Assembly: GCA_002007465.1 (NCBI GenBank)
Contig: LNAC01000277.1
Span: 1,266,989-1,330,988, forward strand
Source of the DNA: Ailurus styani
Taxonomy: Eukaryota; Chordata; Mammalia; Carnivora; Ailuridae
Direction: 5' to 3'
DNA length: 64,000 nucleotides
Shown here piece by piece: positions 46,399 through 58,772 of this stretch (position 1 is its first letter; each line of letters begins with the position of its first letter). The notes under the pieces are model-generated. The model made no database searches. It was not told the DNA's origin and worked only from the letters and a program-made list of their open reading frames with translations. Position numbers and translations under genes: made by a program.

Positions 46399-47139
46399 CA
46401 GTGTTTACTTCTGTACAAGGTATGAGGAATGCAAAAGTGACTAGGAGAAGGTTCCCGTGCCCTAGATGGTATATTCTGGTGAGAGAGAAGGAAGGAGGTA
46501 GGGGGGAGAAGCAGTGGGGAGGCATTTGAGCAAAGGATTGCAATACAGTGTGATAAATTTTCAAGTATAAGTTCACATAAAGTGTTATGGGGATACCAAT
46601 AAAGAAGCCTTTATTATTATTATATTTTAATACCAAAGCTACTTAGAGGCAACCAGCTAAGCTAATTTAATTTGTATCTTTGGTTTCTTTCTCTTGTCTA
46701 CTTGTTAAAGAATATCAAAATGCCTAAGATCATTTTAAGGTGCAGAAGAAAAATGGGGAGAAGTTAGTATTACACAGAAAGTGAATAATCCACTTTGGAT
46801 AACGGAATTGCAAGTCTAAAACTATTTATACACACTTAAAAATAGCATTGTAGTTGTGCATCTTTGTAATGCTATACTTACCTGCAAGCACATCGATATT
46901 GAATAAAAATAATTGGCAATGTGGTCAACTTCTATACACAAAAGCGAATCATTTAGATAAAAATAGAAAGAGCTGAAAATAGAGCGAAGATGGTATAAAA
47001 AATGAGAAATGGAAATATTTCAACTACTCTCTGCTTCTTAACACCTTTTGAAAATAACCTAGAAATCTATTTTTACTTATACTATTCACATGGGATTTGT
47101 CCTGCTTTGGACTGTGGTTATTTGCTTATATTTCCACGT

Positions 47140-47240
47140 GGTTTTATCTCCCCTATTATAGTGTAATCTCCTTAAGGGCAAAGAGCTCTGTCTTGTCTAT
47201 CCAAGTACTACATAAAATTACATTTTAGTTGAATAGAGAA
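47140..47240 (+). repeat. L2 3' end fragment
   Basis: 'agtgtaatctccttaagggc' followed by 'aaagagctctgtcttgtcta' matches the L2 3' phrase '…ctgtaagctccttgagggcagggactctgtcttgt…'. Confidence 0.65.
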
Positions 47241-48055
47241 ATATATTTTTTCATTCTTAAACCTAGACTAGATAGAAAGAGAAGCATGTTATTTATGTGA
47301 TGAAGACTGAGGGATTTGACTTCTTAGATGTCTAGCTTTCATGGGGAAGAACCTCTTTTCAGAGCTAACCTTTGATTTAGGGTCATGAAATATATTTCCA
47401 TCATCTTGAATCTCATTCTGTGGCAAGAAACTGGCATGATTTCCCTTAAGTAGTTTGAAAAGGTCAACTCAGGAGTGTCAATATTTGCCTTTAAAATAAT
47501 TTGAAACCAAAATAATTTCAGGTTAGATAGGTAAATATAACTAGAATTTTTACTTTCTGAGTTACTTCAAATTACATAGTCACAGAAATCTAATATTTAG
47601 AGTTAGACGTGAATCAAGAGATTATCCAGAACTATCCTTATTTCTGAAGATGAAGGCTCAAGGTAACAGGTAATGAGCGATGATGGTACCAAAACTCCCA
47701 TTTCCCAATTTATCCCTTATACTTCTTTCTACTACATATTTCTTCATGGATAGAGCAAAATAAGATACAGGGAAATAAATATGCCAATTTCCCTTCCTAG
47801 TCAGCTCTCAGAGATGAAAGTCACAGAACAAGTCAGTAATACTATCCCAAATACTACTTACTGGCTGGTATCACTAGTATCCCTAAACTAGATTGTCTCC
47901 CAAAAGCAGGTAAATCTTTTCTGCAGCAACTGGGCTTTCATCCATTCGTTCATTTTACAATTATTTTATGAACTTTAGCTGTATGTTGGGCAATAGGTTC
48001 TATCAGTGTGAAATAATAGTAGACATTTCCTCCAGTGATCACATAATTTGGTCAA
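47241..48055. other. Intronic DNA, nothing recognised
   Basis: AT-rich; a faint old-repeat resemblance at about 47938-48010. No gene supported. Confidence 0.4.
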
Positions 48056-48063
48056 TTCTGGCC

Positions 48064-48480
48064 GTAATGCAGGGGACTTCAATGCCCTAGCCCCTCAGCT
48101 TCTCAATCTTCTTAACTTCAATTCCCTTCCACTTCCTCCGTCCACTTCCATGGTCCCCCCAGGAACTTTTGATCACCTGGTACCTCTTGTTATCACCTGA
48201 AATCTCAAACTCTACAACTGCACACTCTGATCACTGCTTTGTATCCTCTGGCTTTCCCATGACTCTACACCCACAACACCTGTCTCTGACTCTTCATCAT
48301 GATATTCTGTCCTGTAGTGCCTTTCTGTCTAGACCCTTCTTTAGCTTCATTTCCTTCCCCATCCAGCTGAGAATCCATACTCTTGACAATACTTCCAAGA
48401 CAATACCTTCAATTCTATGGACCCCTTGACTATCTGCCATTCCAGCCCTGCCATAGATTAATCCAACCACTTATCTTTTT
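48064..48480 (+). mobile_element. Possible fossil of a CR1/L2-clade LINE endonuclease region
   Basis: One frame reads AGDFNALAPQLLNLL...FDHLVPLVIT then a stop. After a frame change, the next frame (48169-48429) carries ISNSTTAHSDHCFVSS. GDFN...(h)LVIT...SDH is the spacing and order of the C-terminal motifs of LINE apurinic-type endonucleases. Both frames are broken, so it is a dead remnant. Assignment to clade is a guess. Confidence 0.45.
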
Positions 48481-48789
48481 AAAGTCCTATACTTGGTCTA
48501 CGCACCACTGCTGAAGAAATTGGCCTGTGTGATGGTAGGAGAAACTCGAAGGCCAGAGTCCAGATTAAGCCCTGAGCCCTCAACATTGCTGAAGAGTTCT
48601 ATCCTGCCTTGTTGCTCAGCTCCTTCATCAGCTAGCTATTCAAAAACTTCCCTTCTCCCCTCAAGACACCAATTTGACACCCTTCTCTATTCACTGATGA
48701 CCTTGTTTTTTATTGCAACAGGAAACAGATGCACCAGGCTTGACGTATCTGATTACTACCCGGCTTCTCCAACATCACATTATCTGCAC

Positions 48790-49225
48790 TTGATTTTCAT
48801 TGCTGATGGGAATGCAAAATGGTGCGACCTGTATGGAAGGGAATTTGGCAGCATCTAGCAAAAGGGGATATACCTTGAATCAGCAAACCCGCTTCTAAGA
48901 ATCCATCTGTAAGATAAGACGGCAAAAACACAGTGACCTATGCACAACGCTATTAATTCTAGCACTATTTGTAAGAAGAAAAGATTGGACACTGCCCCAG
49001 TATCCTTCAGTACTGTAAACTATGTCACATCCACATTGGAGCACGGTGCAGCTGTCAAAAAGAAATGGGGAAGCTTTCCACAGACTGGAATGGAGTGATC
49101 CTCTGTATTCATTCAGTGAAAAAGCCAAGGAATAGGAAAAAGTTATAATATGCTGCTTTTGCTGTAAAAAATGGTGGTGAGGATAGGAGAGGACTCTATA
49201 TACCTATTTGCTTGTGTTTAAAAAA
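48790..49225 (+). mobile_element. L1 (old mammalian L1M-type) 3' end fragment
   Basis: 'attgctgatgggaatgcaaa', 'gtatggaagggaatttggca', 'aagattggacactgccccag' and 'ggtgcagctgtcaaaaagaa' match, in order, the 3' region of old L1 copies. Confidence 0.8.
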
Positions 49226-49580
49226 AAAAAAAGCAATGTGTGGCTTTCTGACTCTTACATATTGACTACTGCCTGGATGTCCCCAGGCAGGGTTCTACCT
49301 CTTTTTTTTTTGAAACTCTGCTACTGTTTCTTGCCAATCACTTGCTAATATGAGCCCGGGATTGTTTGCTTGGATATCCTGTCACACCCTGCTCACTGCA
49401 TTGCCGGAGTCATCTTTTAGCACAAGTCTGTGCCTCTGCCACCAGATTCCAGCTTTCTGTCCTTGCTTGGCTGGCTCTCTGTATTCCCATAAACCTCTCT
49501 GACCCATTGCTTCCAGACTAGAGCAATGTGGAAGGCCAAAATAAGGAAATAAACCATGGTTTCAAAAGCAACCTATAAGG

Positions 49581-49758
49581 GGGTACCCTGGTGGTGCAGT
49601 CGGTTAAGCGCCTGGGTTTTGGTTTTGGCTCAGGTCCTGATCTTGGAGCAGTGGGATCAAGTCCCACGTGGAGCCCTGCCTTGGGCTCAGAGGGGAGTCT
49701 GCTTGAAATCCTCTCTCCCTCTGCCCCTCCCATTTGTGTGCTCTCTCTCTCTCTCAAA

Positions 49759-49799
<41 letters not shown>
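49581..49799 (+). mobile_element. Carnivora tRNA-derived SINE with long (AAAT)n tail
   Basis: SINE of an older or diverged subfamily (TACCCTGGTGGTGCAGTCGG head). The tail has expanded into about eleven AAAT units (49756-49799). Target duplication AAGCAACCTATAAGG (49566-49580) and AAGCAACTTACAGG (49800-49813). Confidence 0.92.
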
Positions 49800-49801
<2 letters not shown>

Positions 49802-49813
49802 GCAACTTACAGG

Positions 49814-52800
49814 CATTCAGGACCACTAAACTTACTACTTAAAAATGGAATCTATATTTTGTTGTTTCCTGTACTCAAGCATGAAAGTTCTCAGTTCGAG
49901 CAACTGCCCTTCAGTGGGGTAAATCAGTTTCCTGGAGCAAAAAAGAAAGCTGACAGGCTTTCACTTGGAGAGGTCTGTAAATTAAAGGAAGTCTAGAATA
50001 AATTTATCGGAATCCAAGCTCACTGGTTGCTGTGAAAGAAACCCTTGGAATTCTATTGGCTTGGCACAGTGCTGGGTCTATAGTTAATATTCAGGGAATA
50101 GTTACTGAGTATTTGTTGAACTCAGGCGGCTTTATAAAAGTAAAGTCATGTTCATGAGCCCATGAAGAAACCACCTCTTAAAATAAAATTCTAGGTAGCT
50201 CAGCAAAATCGGAAAGAAATGTGAAAGAACAAGGGAAACTTCTGGCTTGGTTTGATAAGAGCCCTGGCTTAATGTCAACACACTTGGTGAGTATAATTTA
50301 GGCCAATGTTGCTTTGCCCTCTGTAATGCAGGCCCGGAAATAACTATGCCAGATAAAATAGATGGTCAGCTTTTCAATGTCAGTGGTGTTTTTTGCCTAT
50401 GGTTGTAATCTGTCAGACACCTAGGTGATTATAAAAGACTCTTCAGTTCCCTCCAAATATATTAGTCTTTGTTAGACATGCAAATCCTCTTGAATTCCAT
50501 ACAGAATTAAAAAAACATTAAAAAAACCAACAATCAGAATTTGAAGGATGAAACAAAAAGACAAGTAAGACAGTTCCCAGAGTCCATGGGCTACTTTCAG
50601 AAAGCCCAAGGAATTCTTAAAATTCTAGAGCTATCAGAAGGGATGGCCCTTGAAGCACACAGGTGTTGTAACCACCCAGGACACCCCTGTCTTTCCATCA
50701 GGGTCTGTTAAATACTCTCCTGAATGACGCACCAAGTTGTCCCATAGCTGAGAATAGGGTGCATCCATCAAGTCAAAATTGCAAACGAAGAATACACTAT
50801 CAGGGTGAGAACTTCTTTTACTACGTGGGATTTTATGTTGACTTCCCATAGTTAGGATTTATTTAAAGCAGTCATCCTTCCTCCCCAAGCGATAATGCTT
50901 TCAAGGGTGAGATCAAGACAGTCCAAATGAGGGAATGTGCTAAAAGCAGGAGTTCTGAATTAATGAATTTGGGAGAGGTAGACAATCAATCTGAATAATT
51001 AGGATCAAGCCCCAAGCTTTGGTTTTGCATGGCTGTGTAGCTCTGGTCAAGAAGCTAATTTTAAATGATTAGCTGCTACTGTCTTTTAAATAGGTTCTTA
51101 AATAAAACACTTAATCTTGGTCTCTGAGTTTGTATGTAAAACAAGAAGAGGGAATTGGACTAGTCTGGATAATTCATGATGAAGATGACTTATGCTTTAA
51201 ATATCTCAATTGTGGCAAAAGTTGTTTTTCTAAATTCGATGTTTAGATAATTTCTTAAGTTCTCTATCGTCCTGTTAAATGGCATAAGTTAGTGTCTGGA
51301 GGCTTTAATTATACAGTTTTATTATCATTACATCAAACAGTAAAATTAATCAGATAACTTTTTTAATTTCAGTTGATTTTGTCCTGTCTTACTAGTTTTC
51401 TGTTATCTATAGAGTGAAATTCAACAAAACTTTAGAGGGCCACTATATTCTAGGGATAAGGAATTACATCAAATTAGAGTATGGCCTCTGTCACAATATA
51501 GAGGGGTACATACATGAAAGACCAGGGTAGTTTCCTATATTGTAATGATATAATGAAAAGTTTGGTCTGGAATTGTCTAGAATTTAGATGATGCACTTAC
51601 GTTACTTAAATCTACACACTTGTAGGCACAGCCATTCTTGTATTTTCCATAAGGCTATTCAAATTTCCTAGCAGTCCAGAACAGCAACAACAAAATTATC
51701 TTAAAATGACCATTAGGGGTAAATAGACATTGACAACAAAAGGGAAAAGGAATTTTCTGGTCTTGATGTCTTTAACAGGCTGGCAATATGAGTTTCTCTG
51801 AATGACTCATATCTTGACTTTTTCCTTCTAGCAACAGAGTCTGGATCCAGAAGAACCCTCAATTCAGAAAACCAGTCATTTTGAAAAAGTATGGCAAGAA
51901 CGAGAATTTCTGACTGTTAAAAACAAATGTTTTCTTTTGAAACACTTTCTGGATCACTGAAATTAGTATATTTGACCTAATAATTTAGGTCTCAACGGTC
52001 TGGTATTTTGCAGCAGACAAATTTAGATATATTAGGATGAACTTAGTGTATTTACATGCACACATATCTGCACAAATGTATAATTACGGAAGTCTCCTAT
52101 GTAAGTATGTAGATTTGTACATAATTATGAATCTGAAAAGGCTACTTTGTTCAACATCTAAGCTATAATTAGAGTATTTCCTTTATTTTATCCGTGAAAT
52201 ACCATGTTGACTATGTGAAAGATCCTGCCCTTGGAGGTGGGGTGGACACAAAGGTGAAAGATAAATGTGACATCTGTCCTAAGGGAGGAGAAAATTTAGA
52301 GAGAGATAGATGCCAAACCCACAGCAATTCCCAGGGCAAGGCACGCAGGTGATGGTCACCTCCCCAAACTGGCTTATGTAATGGACAAACACAGGGTCAA
52401 CCCTCTGGAAGAGGGACTGGCTGACACTTGTCGTCGGAGTCAGTCTTATTAAATATCGATAGGCACTTAAGAGGATTTTCTGAGCTAACTTTCCCTTAGT
52501 CTGGAACATTCAGCAAAATAAAACTCTGCCAGAGTATAGATTATGCTTCATCATAACTCCTCTCAAAGATCCAAGGAAGTTTACAGAAACTTATTTTAGA
52601 AACTTGAAAAAAAAAAAAAGCTCAAGGATATTATGCCCTGCTAATTTTATGAGCAGTAAATGACAACTCGAATAGTTATGAAATATAGATTTTTAAAATT
52701 AGGAACAAGATTTATCCCCCAATCAGCAGCCATATTAATTAGCCCCAACATTTAAAAATTTATACAGAAACCATTCAGAAACACTCTGTGCCCTGCATTA

Positions 52801-52872
52801 ATTGAGGCAGGCTCCTGGTCATGAGCGCTGGCCCTGCCAATGTTAATCAAGAGCTTTGTTTTGTCTTGTCTT
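49814..52872. other. Intronic DNA, largely repeat-poor
   Basis: About 3 kb with no SINE or L1 recognised. An L2/MIR-like tail occurs at about 50068-50125 ('gcacagtgctgggtctatag'). No gene supported. Confidence 0.45.
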
Positions 52873-52888
52873 CTGCAGAAGGTTTTCT

Positions 52889-53088
52889 TTTCTTTTTTTT
52901 AAAGATTTTATTTATTTATTTGACACAGAGAGCCACAGCAAGAGAGGGAACACAAGCAGGGGGAGTCAGAGAGGGAGAAGCAGGCTTCCCGCCGAGCAGG
53001 GAGCCCAATGCGGGGCTCGGACCCAGGACCCTGGGATCATGACCTGAGCCAAAAGCAGATGCTTAACGACTGAGCCACCCAAGTGCCC
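52889..53088 (-). mobile_element. Carnivora tRNA-derived SINE
   Basis: Reverse SINE with an exact 16-bp target duplication CTGCAGAAGGTTTTCT at 52873-52888 and 53089-53104. Confidence 0.95.
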
Positions 53089-53249
53089 CTGCAGAAGGTT
53101 TTCTATCGCAGCTGTTTTGCACCACAATTTGTGTCCCTCGTGAGAAACTCCCAGCCCGAGACACTGCTCTGTTTAGGGTGCTCAGCTTCACCCCTTGCAT
53201 GTCTAAACTCACTCCACAGTGTGGAGCTTTATTCCACTTTCCGCTTTTC

Positions 53250-53724
53250 TGTTGTCATGGTAACCATTTACCACCCACTTCAAAAATGCAGATTTATTAT
53301 CTGTCAGTTTTGTAGTTCAGAAGTTCGAAACAGGTCTTGCTGGGGTAAAATTAGTGTCTTAACAAGGTTGTAGTCCTTTGAGGAGGCTCTAGGGGACAAC
53401 CCATTTCCTTGCCCTTTGGAGCTTCTTGAGGCCATGCGTGTTCCTTGGGTCACCACCCCCTCTTCTGTCTTCAAAGCCAACAACCCATGACTTTCTGCTT
53501 TTGTCACATTTTTCGATGACTCTCTTCTGATTCCTTCTTCTACCTTTAAAGACCCTTGTGATTACATGGGGCCCACCTGGATATTCCAGGATAATCTCTT
53601 CGTATTAAGGTCAGCTGATTAGTAACCTTAATTCCATTTGCAGCCATAATTCCCTTTTGCCATAGAACATAACATATTGACATGTCCTGGGGACACAGAC
53701 ATTTTTGAAGCACCATTATTCTGC
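53250..53724 (-). mobile_element. Fossil LTR-like or medium-reiterated repeat, reverse strand
   Basis: 'gcagatttattatctgtcag', 'agttcagaagttcgaaacag' and 'tccttgggtcaccacc', then a stretch ending near 'cagccataattcccttttgc', resemble the reverse complement of the family seen at 29258-29689. Decayed; family uncertain. Confidence 0.45.
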
Positions 53725-53737
53725 CCATCACATTATT

Positions 53738-53934
53738 TTATTTTTTAAAGATTTCATTGATTCATTTGACAGAGAGAGACAGCCAGAGGGAACATAAGCA
53801 GGGGGAGTGGGAGAGGGAGAAGCAGGCTTCCTGCCAAGCAGGGAGCCCGATGCGGGGCTTGATCCCACAACCCCAGGATCATGATCTGAGCCGAAGGCAG
53901 ATGCTTAACAACTGAGCCACCCAGGCACCCCTGA
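53738..53934 (-). mobile_element. Carnivora tRNA-derived SINE
   Basis: Reverse SINE ending 'gccacccaggcacccc'. Target duplication CCATCACATTATT at 53725-53737 and 53935-53947. It sits at the edge of the preceding fossil repeat. Confidence 0.94.
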
Positions 53935-54579
53935 CCATCACATTATTATAGAAGGCTAGTAAGTATCATTCTACTGTGCTCATTGATTTGCTTCATGACC
54001 ACTGGCCCGTTTTCCCCAACTACTTTCTAAAGGTCTTAGGGGCAAGCTGGTGGATCATGGGAGTGTTTGCTACTTCACTTCTTGCAGTTAAGAGGTCTAT
54101 GGGAACAAATCATGAAAATGCTCACCTGAATATTTACAATACTTCTCTAATGTCCCTCCCTTGACTGTAGCGTCTCTGTGCCATCCTGACCAGATCCTCA
54201 CAGGGTGTCCAGATGCTCTAAACTATGCAAGGCAAACCTGTTGTAAAGTGAAATTAATACTCTTGAGAGAAAGTTCTATAAAGTGATGGAGACTTGCTTG
54301 ATTCATGTGGAAGGCTACTGGCAAATGGGAGATTAGACCAGACAACATCGAGAATTGCTGAATCAGCAAGGAGATGGCTGGCACGGGTGCCTCACCGAGA
54401 AGTCCTTGGAAAGACTGACAAATGGGCCAAGTCTGGCCCCTTCATGTTCACGCTGCAAGGGGAGCAGTGAAGCGAGGAGGCAATGTGATGTCATGCAGTC
54501 GGACATAATCACACAGGTAATTCCACTGGTTCTTTATTCTGACAATTAGTGCACACTCACAATTCGAATTTACACGCTG

Positions 54580-55080
54580 AGAACTTTAAAAAATGTAAAC
54601 CAGATTGGGCCCTTCCTCGTAAAACCCACCAATGGCTTCCTCTCACATCCAGAATGAAATGCAAGCTCTTTGCCCATGCCTGCACAGCCCCACGTGGCCT
54701 TGCACCTCCTCTCTCTGACCTCTTCTCCTCCACTCCCCACCTTGGTCACGGGCCTCTCGCCAAGCTTCTTCCCACTTCCAGCATTTTTGCTCGTCTTGAC
54801 ACCTGGAATGCTTGTCCTGCACATTGCCAGCTACTTCTTTGTCATTCAGACGTCAGGTTCAATATTACTGCCTTAGTGAGACTTTCACCATCTACCAACC
54901 CTAGCTAGCTCCTTATTTTACTTCCTGGTACAGTGCTATCACGCTCTGAGATTTTTCTTGTTAATTAGATAATTAGCTCCAAGAGAGCAAGGTAAGTGCC
55001 AATCTGGCTTACTGCTGTACCCTCTGTGCCCAGAACAGTGCCTGGCAGACAGAAGGGGCTCAATTATGGGTGGCATGAAG
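54580..55080 (+). mobile_element. L2 LINE 3' end fossil
   Basis: Ordered L2 phrases: 'ccaatggcttcctctcacat', 'gaatgaaatgcaagctcttt', 'tagctccaagagagcaaggt' and 'cagaacagtgcctggcagac' followed by 'aggggctcaatta'. Plus strand. Confidence 0.85.
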
Positions 55081-56295
55081 GAATGGCAATTGGGTTTATA
55101 TAGGACTTTATTACTGTGTCATTTGTATGGGTACACTTCTGGGTTCAAAACAGATTTTACAATGTTGTGAAATTTACTTTGTTCTCTGTGAATGTTTCTG
55201 TTAAGTGTCCATATAGCAAATCAATTCAATCAAACTATGTGGCTTTTAAGTTTGTATAATTAATATCCAGATTAAAAAAGCAACTCCTTAGTTATTTTGA
55301 TGTTGTGTACGCACCACTCAAATCTCAACATTTTTTCCTGTGTTATCTGGTAGGTGACCCCCCAAAAAGTGAGACAATCCTCTGATGAGCTGCTCTACTC
55401 TAAGTTGTTTCAACGAATTTTGATAACTAATATACACAAAGATCGAATAAGGTGATGCATATATAAAAAACACTTTGCACACCTTACTTAGTGCTACTGT
55501 GAAAGGTTTTATGATTAAATTTAAGGTCACAATTGTGTTTACTAATGTTGTGGCTTTATATGTTAAAACAGGTAGAAGTCCCAGAAGTGCATGTAAAATA
55601 TCTAAAAGTATAAAATGCACAAAATCACAGGGTAAAGCACTCAACAGTGTAGGAAAGCACAAATCAAAGATATATTTTCTGCCTGATGCTGGAATGGAAA
55701 ATAAATTTAGCATAATAGGACTTGGAACATGAAATGTATTTATCATGCCCGGATAGTGAACTGATGAGTGCGAATTTTTTTTAATAAGCAGAATAAATGT
55801 CAGGGCAGATAAATATACCCCAAAAGCAAACAGAAGCTCTTCATAAACATCAAATCACACCGAGCCATGGCTGGGTTGTTTTTAGTCAACTTGCATAAAC
55901 CTCCTTCCTTTTATCAGTCCTTAGATCTCAATCACACACATTCATCATCCTAAGGTCAAACAGCATTTTCTGGCTGTGCAGTAGTCCAGGACAAAATCAT
56001 TACATATTCCCGAGGGCTGATCAGCTGGTCCTGCAAAACTCACAGTCTCCGAAGTGAAACGCTATCATGGCCATTTCCTTGAGCACATTTGCTGCTTTTA
56101 AAGATTATTTTGCATACTTGTTTGAACAGTGATTTAATTTAATTTACAACCTAATGGGTTTGTGTCCAGAGCTATCATATGGTAGAAAAATATTCATAGG
56201 CAACCACTTTCTTCAGGGATTTAGTAAAAATTAAGCCAGAACCGAGTGAGACAGAGAATTAGGGTAGGAGGCAGGGTAGGAGCAGCAGAAGGGCC
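55081..56295. other. Intronic DNA with an unassigned open frame
   Basis: Unique-looking, no transposon recognised. A 142-codon minus-strand frame at 55318-55746 is hydrophobic (runs like FVHFILLDILHALLGLLPVL) but matches no family I recognise. The plus strand is also open over 55475-55732. Low-stop AT-rich chance frame is the default reading. Confidence 0.35.
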
Positions 56296-56299
56296 TAGT

Positions 56300-56475
56300 C
56301 CGGGAAGTCTTGTACCTGGGTTTGATTTCTGGCTTGGTCACCTGACAATGAAGTAAGCCTCAGGCAAGCTAGGGTACCTTTTGGAGCCTGTTTCCTCATC
56401 TAGAAAATAGGGATGGTCTGCCAACTTTTCAGGCTGTTGGAGGTTCAGTGAGATGACAGGTGCTGGGTCCCTAGT
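56300..56475 (+). repeat. MIR element
   Basis: 'acctgggtttgatttctggc', 'tgtttcctcatctagaaaat', 'agggatgg' and 'ttcagtgagatgacaggtgc' follow MIR on the plus strand. Confidence 0.75.
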
Positions 56476-58245
56476 AAGCGGCTTCGGATGATCTGGGAGG
56501 GACCAGCTGTCCTATGCAAAAATGAAAGTAAAGGGTGAAGTAGGGTGAAGTAGGCTTCGATGTTTGTGGCAGGGCCTTCTCACTTGTTGAAGAGGTCATT
56601 TTTGATTTTCCACGGGTGGTGGCCCAGTTGGAAGCTTCCTGTCGTTGCTGCCACTCCCAATGACAGGGGGCCCTGTCCCGTGGTCCCTGGTGCCCCTGTC
56701 CACACCCACAGCTGGTGTCCACTCTCCATTCTCATGAGGGAACAACCATGAGCATCCTTCACCTCGGGAATCACATAGTGAGAGCCCAGGAGTGGGAAAA
56801 CACTGACTGAATAACCCCTAGTGGGAAAGAAGCTTAAAATGCACAACCGAATCAAGCTTAGGGAATGACTACAGATTTCCTCTCCTACTATTGTTTCCAG
56901 TGCGCACTGACAAGCGAATGGAGGAAAACCAAGGGTGTAGACATTATGTCTTTGGCTTTCCCCCAGCTTCTAACCCACTTCCTGTTGCAAGTTTGCTCTG
57001 GCTTCTCAGATCTGTGAGCACACCCCAGATCCACCAGCCAACCTCCCCAATTCTCTCCTCTCCACTCAGCCTACCTAAAACTCCCATTTGATCAGTTGTC
57101 CATGACAAAGATGACACCTGATTAAATTATTCACACAAGGAGTAATGCTTGATAGTGAATGTGATGTGTTAACTCCTGAGAGCTTATTATGTTTTAAAAG
57201 GAAAAAAATTGCTAGGTACTTTGGCCAGAGCATCCCTTCGGGTTAGACCAAGGCCTCACCAGCTCCGTCTGGACTAGGGCCAGCTTTAGTTAAATCTCAG
57301 AAAATGTTCCATAATACAAAGATTTATGAACCATGAGTGAATGGTTAATGAAATTATTCATTCATCAAAGTGCTTGCCTGGATTTTAGGGGTTGTATGTA
57401 AGTGTTAGTGGATTACAAGACACAAAGTTGCCCACATTTTCAGCCTTGGCTTTCTTGATACGTGCCTTGGAAAGGAAATCAGTCTTCTGTAACCTAAGCT
57501 GGATAGCTACCATTTCAGAGAATTGCATCATACAGACTCTGTCCATCAATAATTTTATTAGCCTATCCTTTTGCTATTAATCTTTCTCCTTTCTAGTTCT
57601 TGCTACATGAGCATGTACGATAATTTTTAAGGCAGCAATGAAACTTTATGCAGGACCTTGACAACTCCCTCATACCCATCCTGCAAATGGAAACAGTAAA
57701 CATGATCATCTTCAGCTCTACTTCTGTATTCCTGGAATCTGCCTCTGTCATAGCTGCCTTATGAAGATCAAGGCCACAGTCTTCACGCTTCCAAGAAAAC
57801 AAAAGTTATTTTACACCGAAAGTATGTAAGCAGCATGTAGTTTTATAACTACTAAGATTTTTGCATCAATGCAGGAGATCGGTGTTCCATTTTGCATTTA
57901 TTTATATATGTTATTTAAGCCTGGTGTGATTAGAATTAAGAGAGGTGACAATCCCTCATGTTGAACTATGTGTCATACGGGTTCTGTGGCCCCCTACATA
58001 ACTGCATTGGCCCTGAGGATAACGTGGTTTGGGCCAAGAGTCTCATGGTGGGAGAGCTATGCTTGGTATTCTTGAGAGTTCTTCAATGTTATCCCAACAG
58101 GCACATAATGAGCCACCATTGTTGATAGTTACATTTCTGCCACGGGTTGCAATCTATGCGAAAGAAACTAAACTTCAGCAGACAGAAACAGAGCTACAGC
58201 CATCACTGTTGTTTACAATTATTTACAGCCAAAAGGGGGGGAAGC
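56476..58245. other. Intronic DNA, nothing recognised
   Basis: Overlapping short frames on both strands at 56471-56855; no motif or codon signal. No gene supported. Confidence 0.5.
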
Positions 58246-58249
58246 AGTG

Positions 58250-58425
58250 AAATGTAATGAAGGGAACATAGTCTTTGAGGTCAGAGGTGGCTCCTTTGAA
58301 TCTTACTCTCTGATACTGGTACCACATAACTTCTCTGGGCCTCAGTTTTCTGATCTGGGAAATGAAGTTATGGTGAGGATTAAATAAAACCATGTCCCCT
58401 GTAGAGAGTAGGTGCTCAAAATTCA
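58250..58425 (+). repeat. MIR element
   Basis: 'tctctgggcctcagttttct', 'gatctgggaaatgaag', 'gtgaggattaaataaaacca' and 'agagtaggtgctcaaaattc' match MIR. Confidence 0.85.
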
Positions 58426-58679
58426 GACACATCCTCTTTTTCCTGCCCAAGTCTGGTGCTGTGATTCCTGTAGTAAGTGGTGGGAACAAGTGTGGCAGGT
58501 GGTATTCAGGGTGGTGGGACAGGGGAGGGGACCTGAGCCTCACAGGTCTGGAGAACCCTGGATTGATGGGCTGAGACTTACTGGTGCCACATCCTATCAC
58601 TGCCCCGCCATACTCTATACCTTCTTCCATTAACATGTGGTCATACCCACTGTGATTGACAGCGTCTATACCCCCTGAC

Positions 58680-58772
58680 TAGACTTGAAACACCTTCTGT
58701 GCCTTGTCTTTTCATCTCTGCAGTCCCAGTGCCTGGCACTGTCGGCTGAATGAGTGAAATGACATTTAGTCA
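58680..58772 (+). repeat. L2 3' end fragment
   Basis: 'tctgtgccttgtcttttcat', 'ctgcagtcccagtgcctggc' and 'gctgaatgagtgaaatgac' match the L2 terminus. Confidence 0.65.

Noticed and set aside
58223..58636. 137-codon minus-strand frame
   Set aside because: It overlaps a MIR and a competing plus-strand frame; no domain or codon signal.
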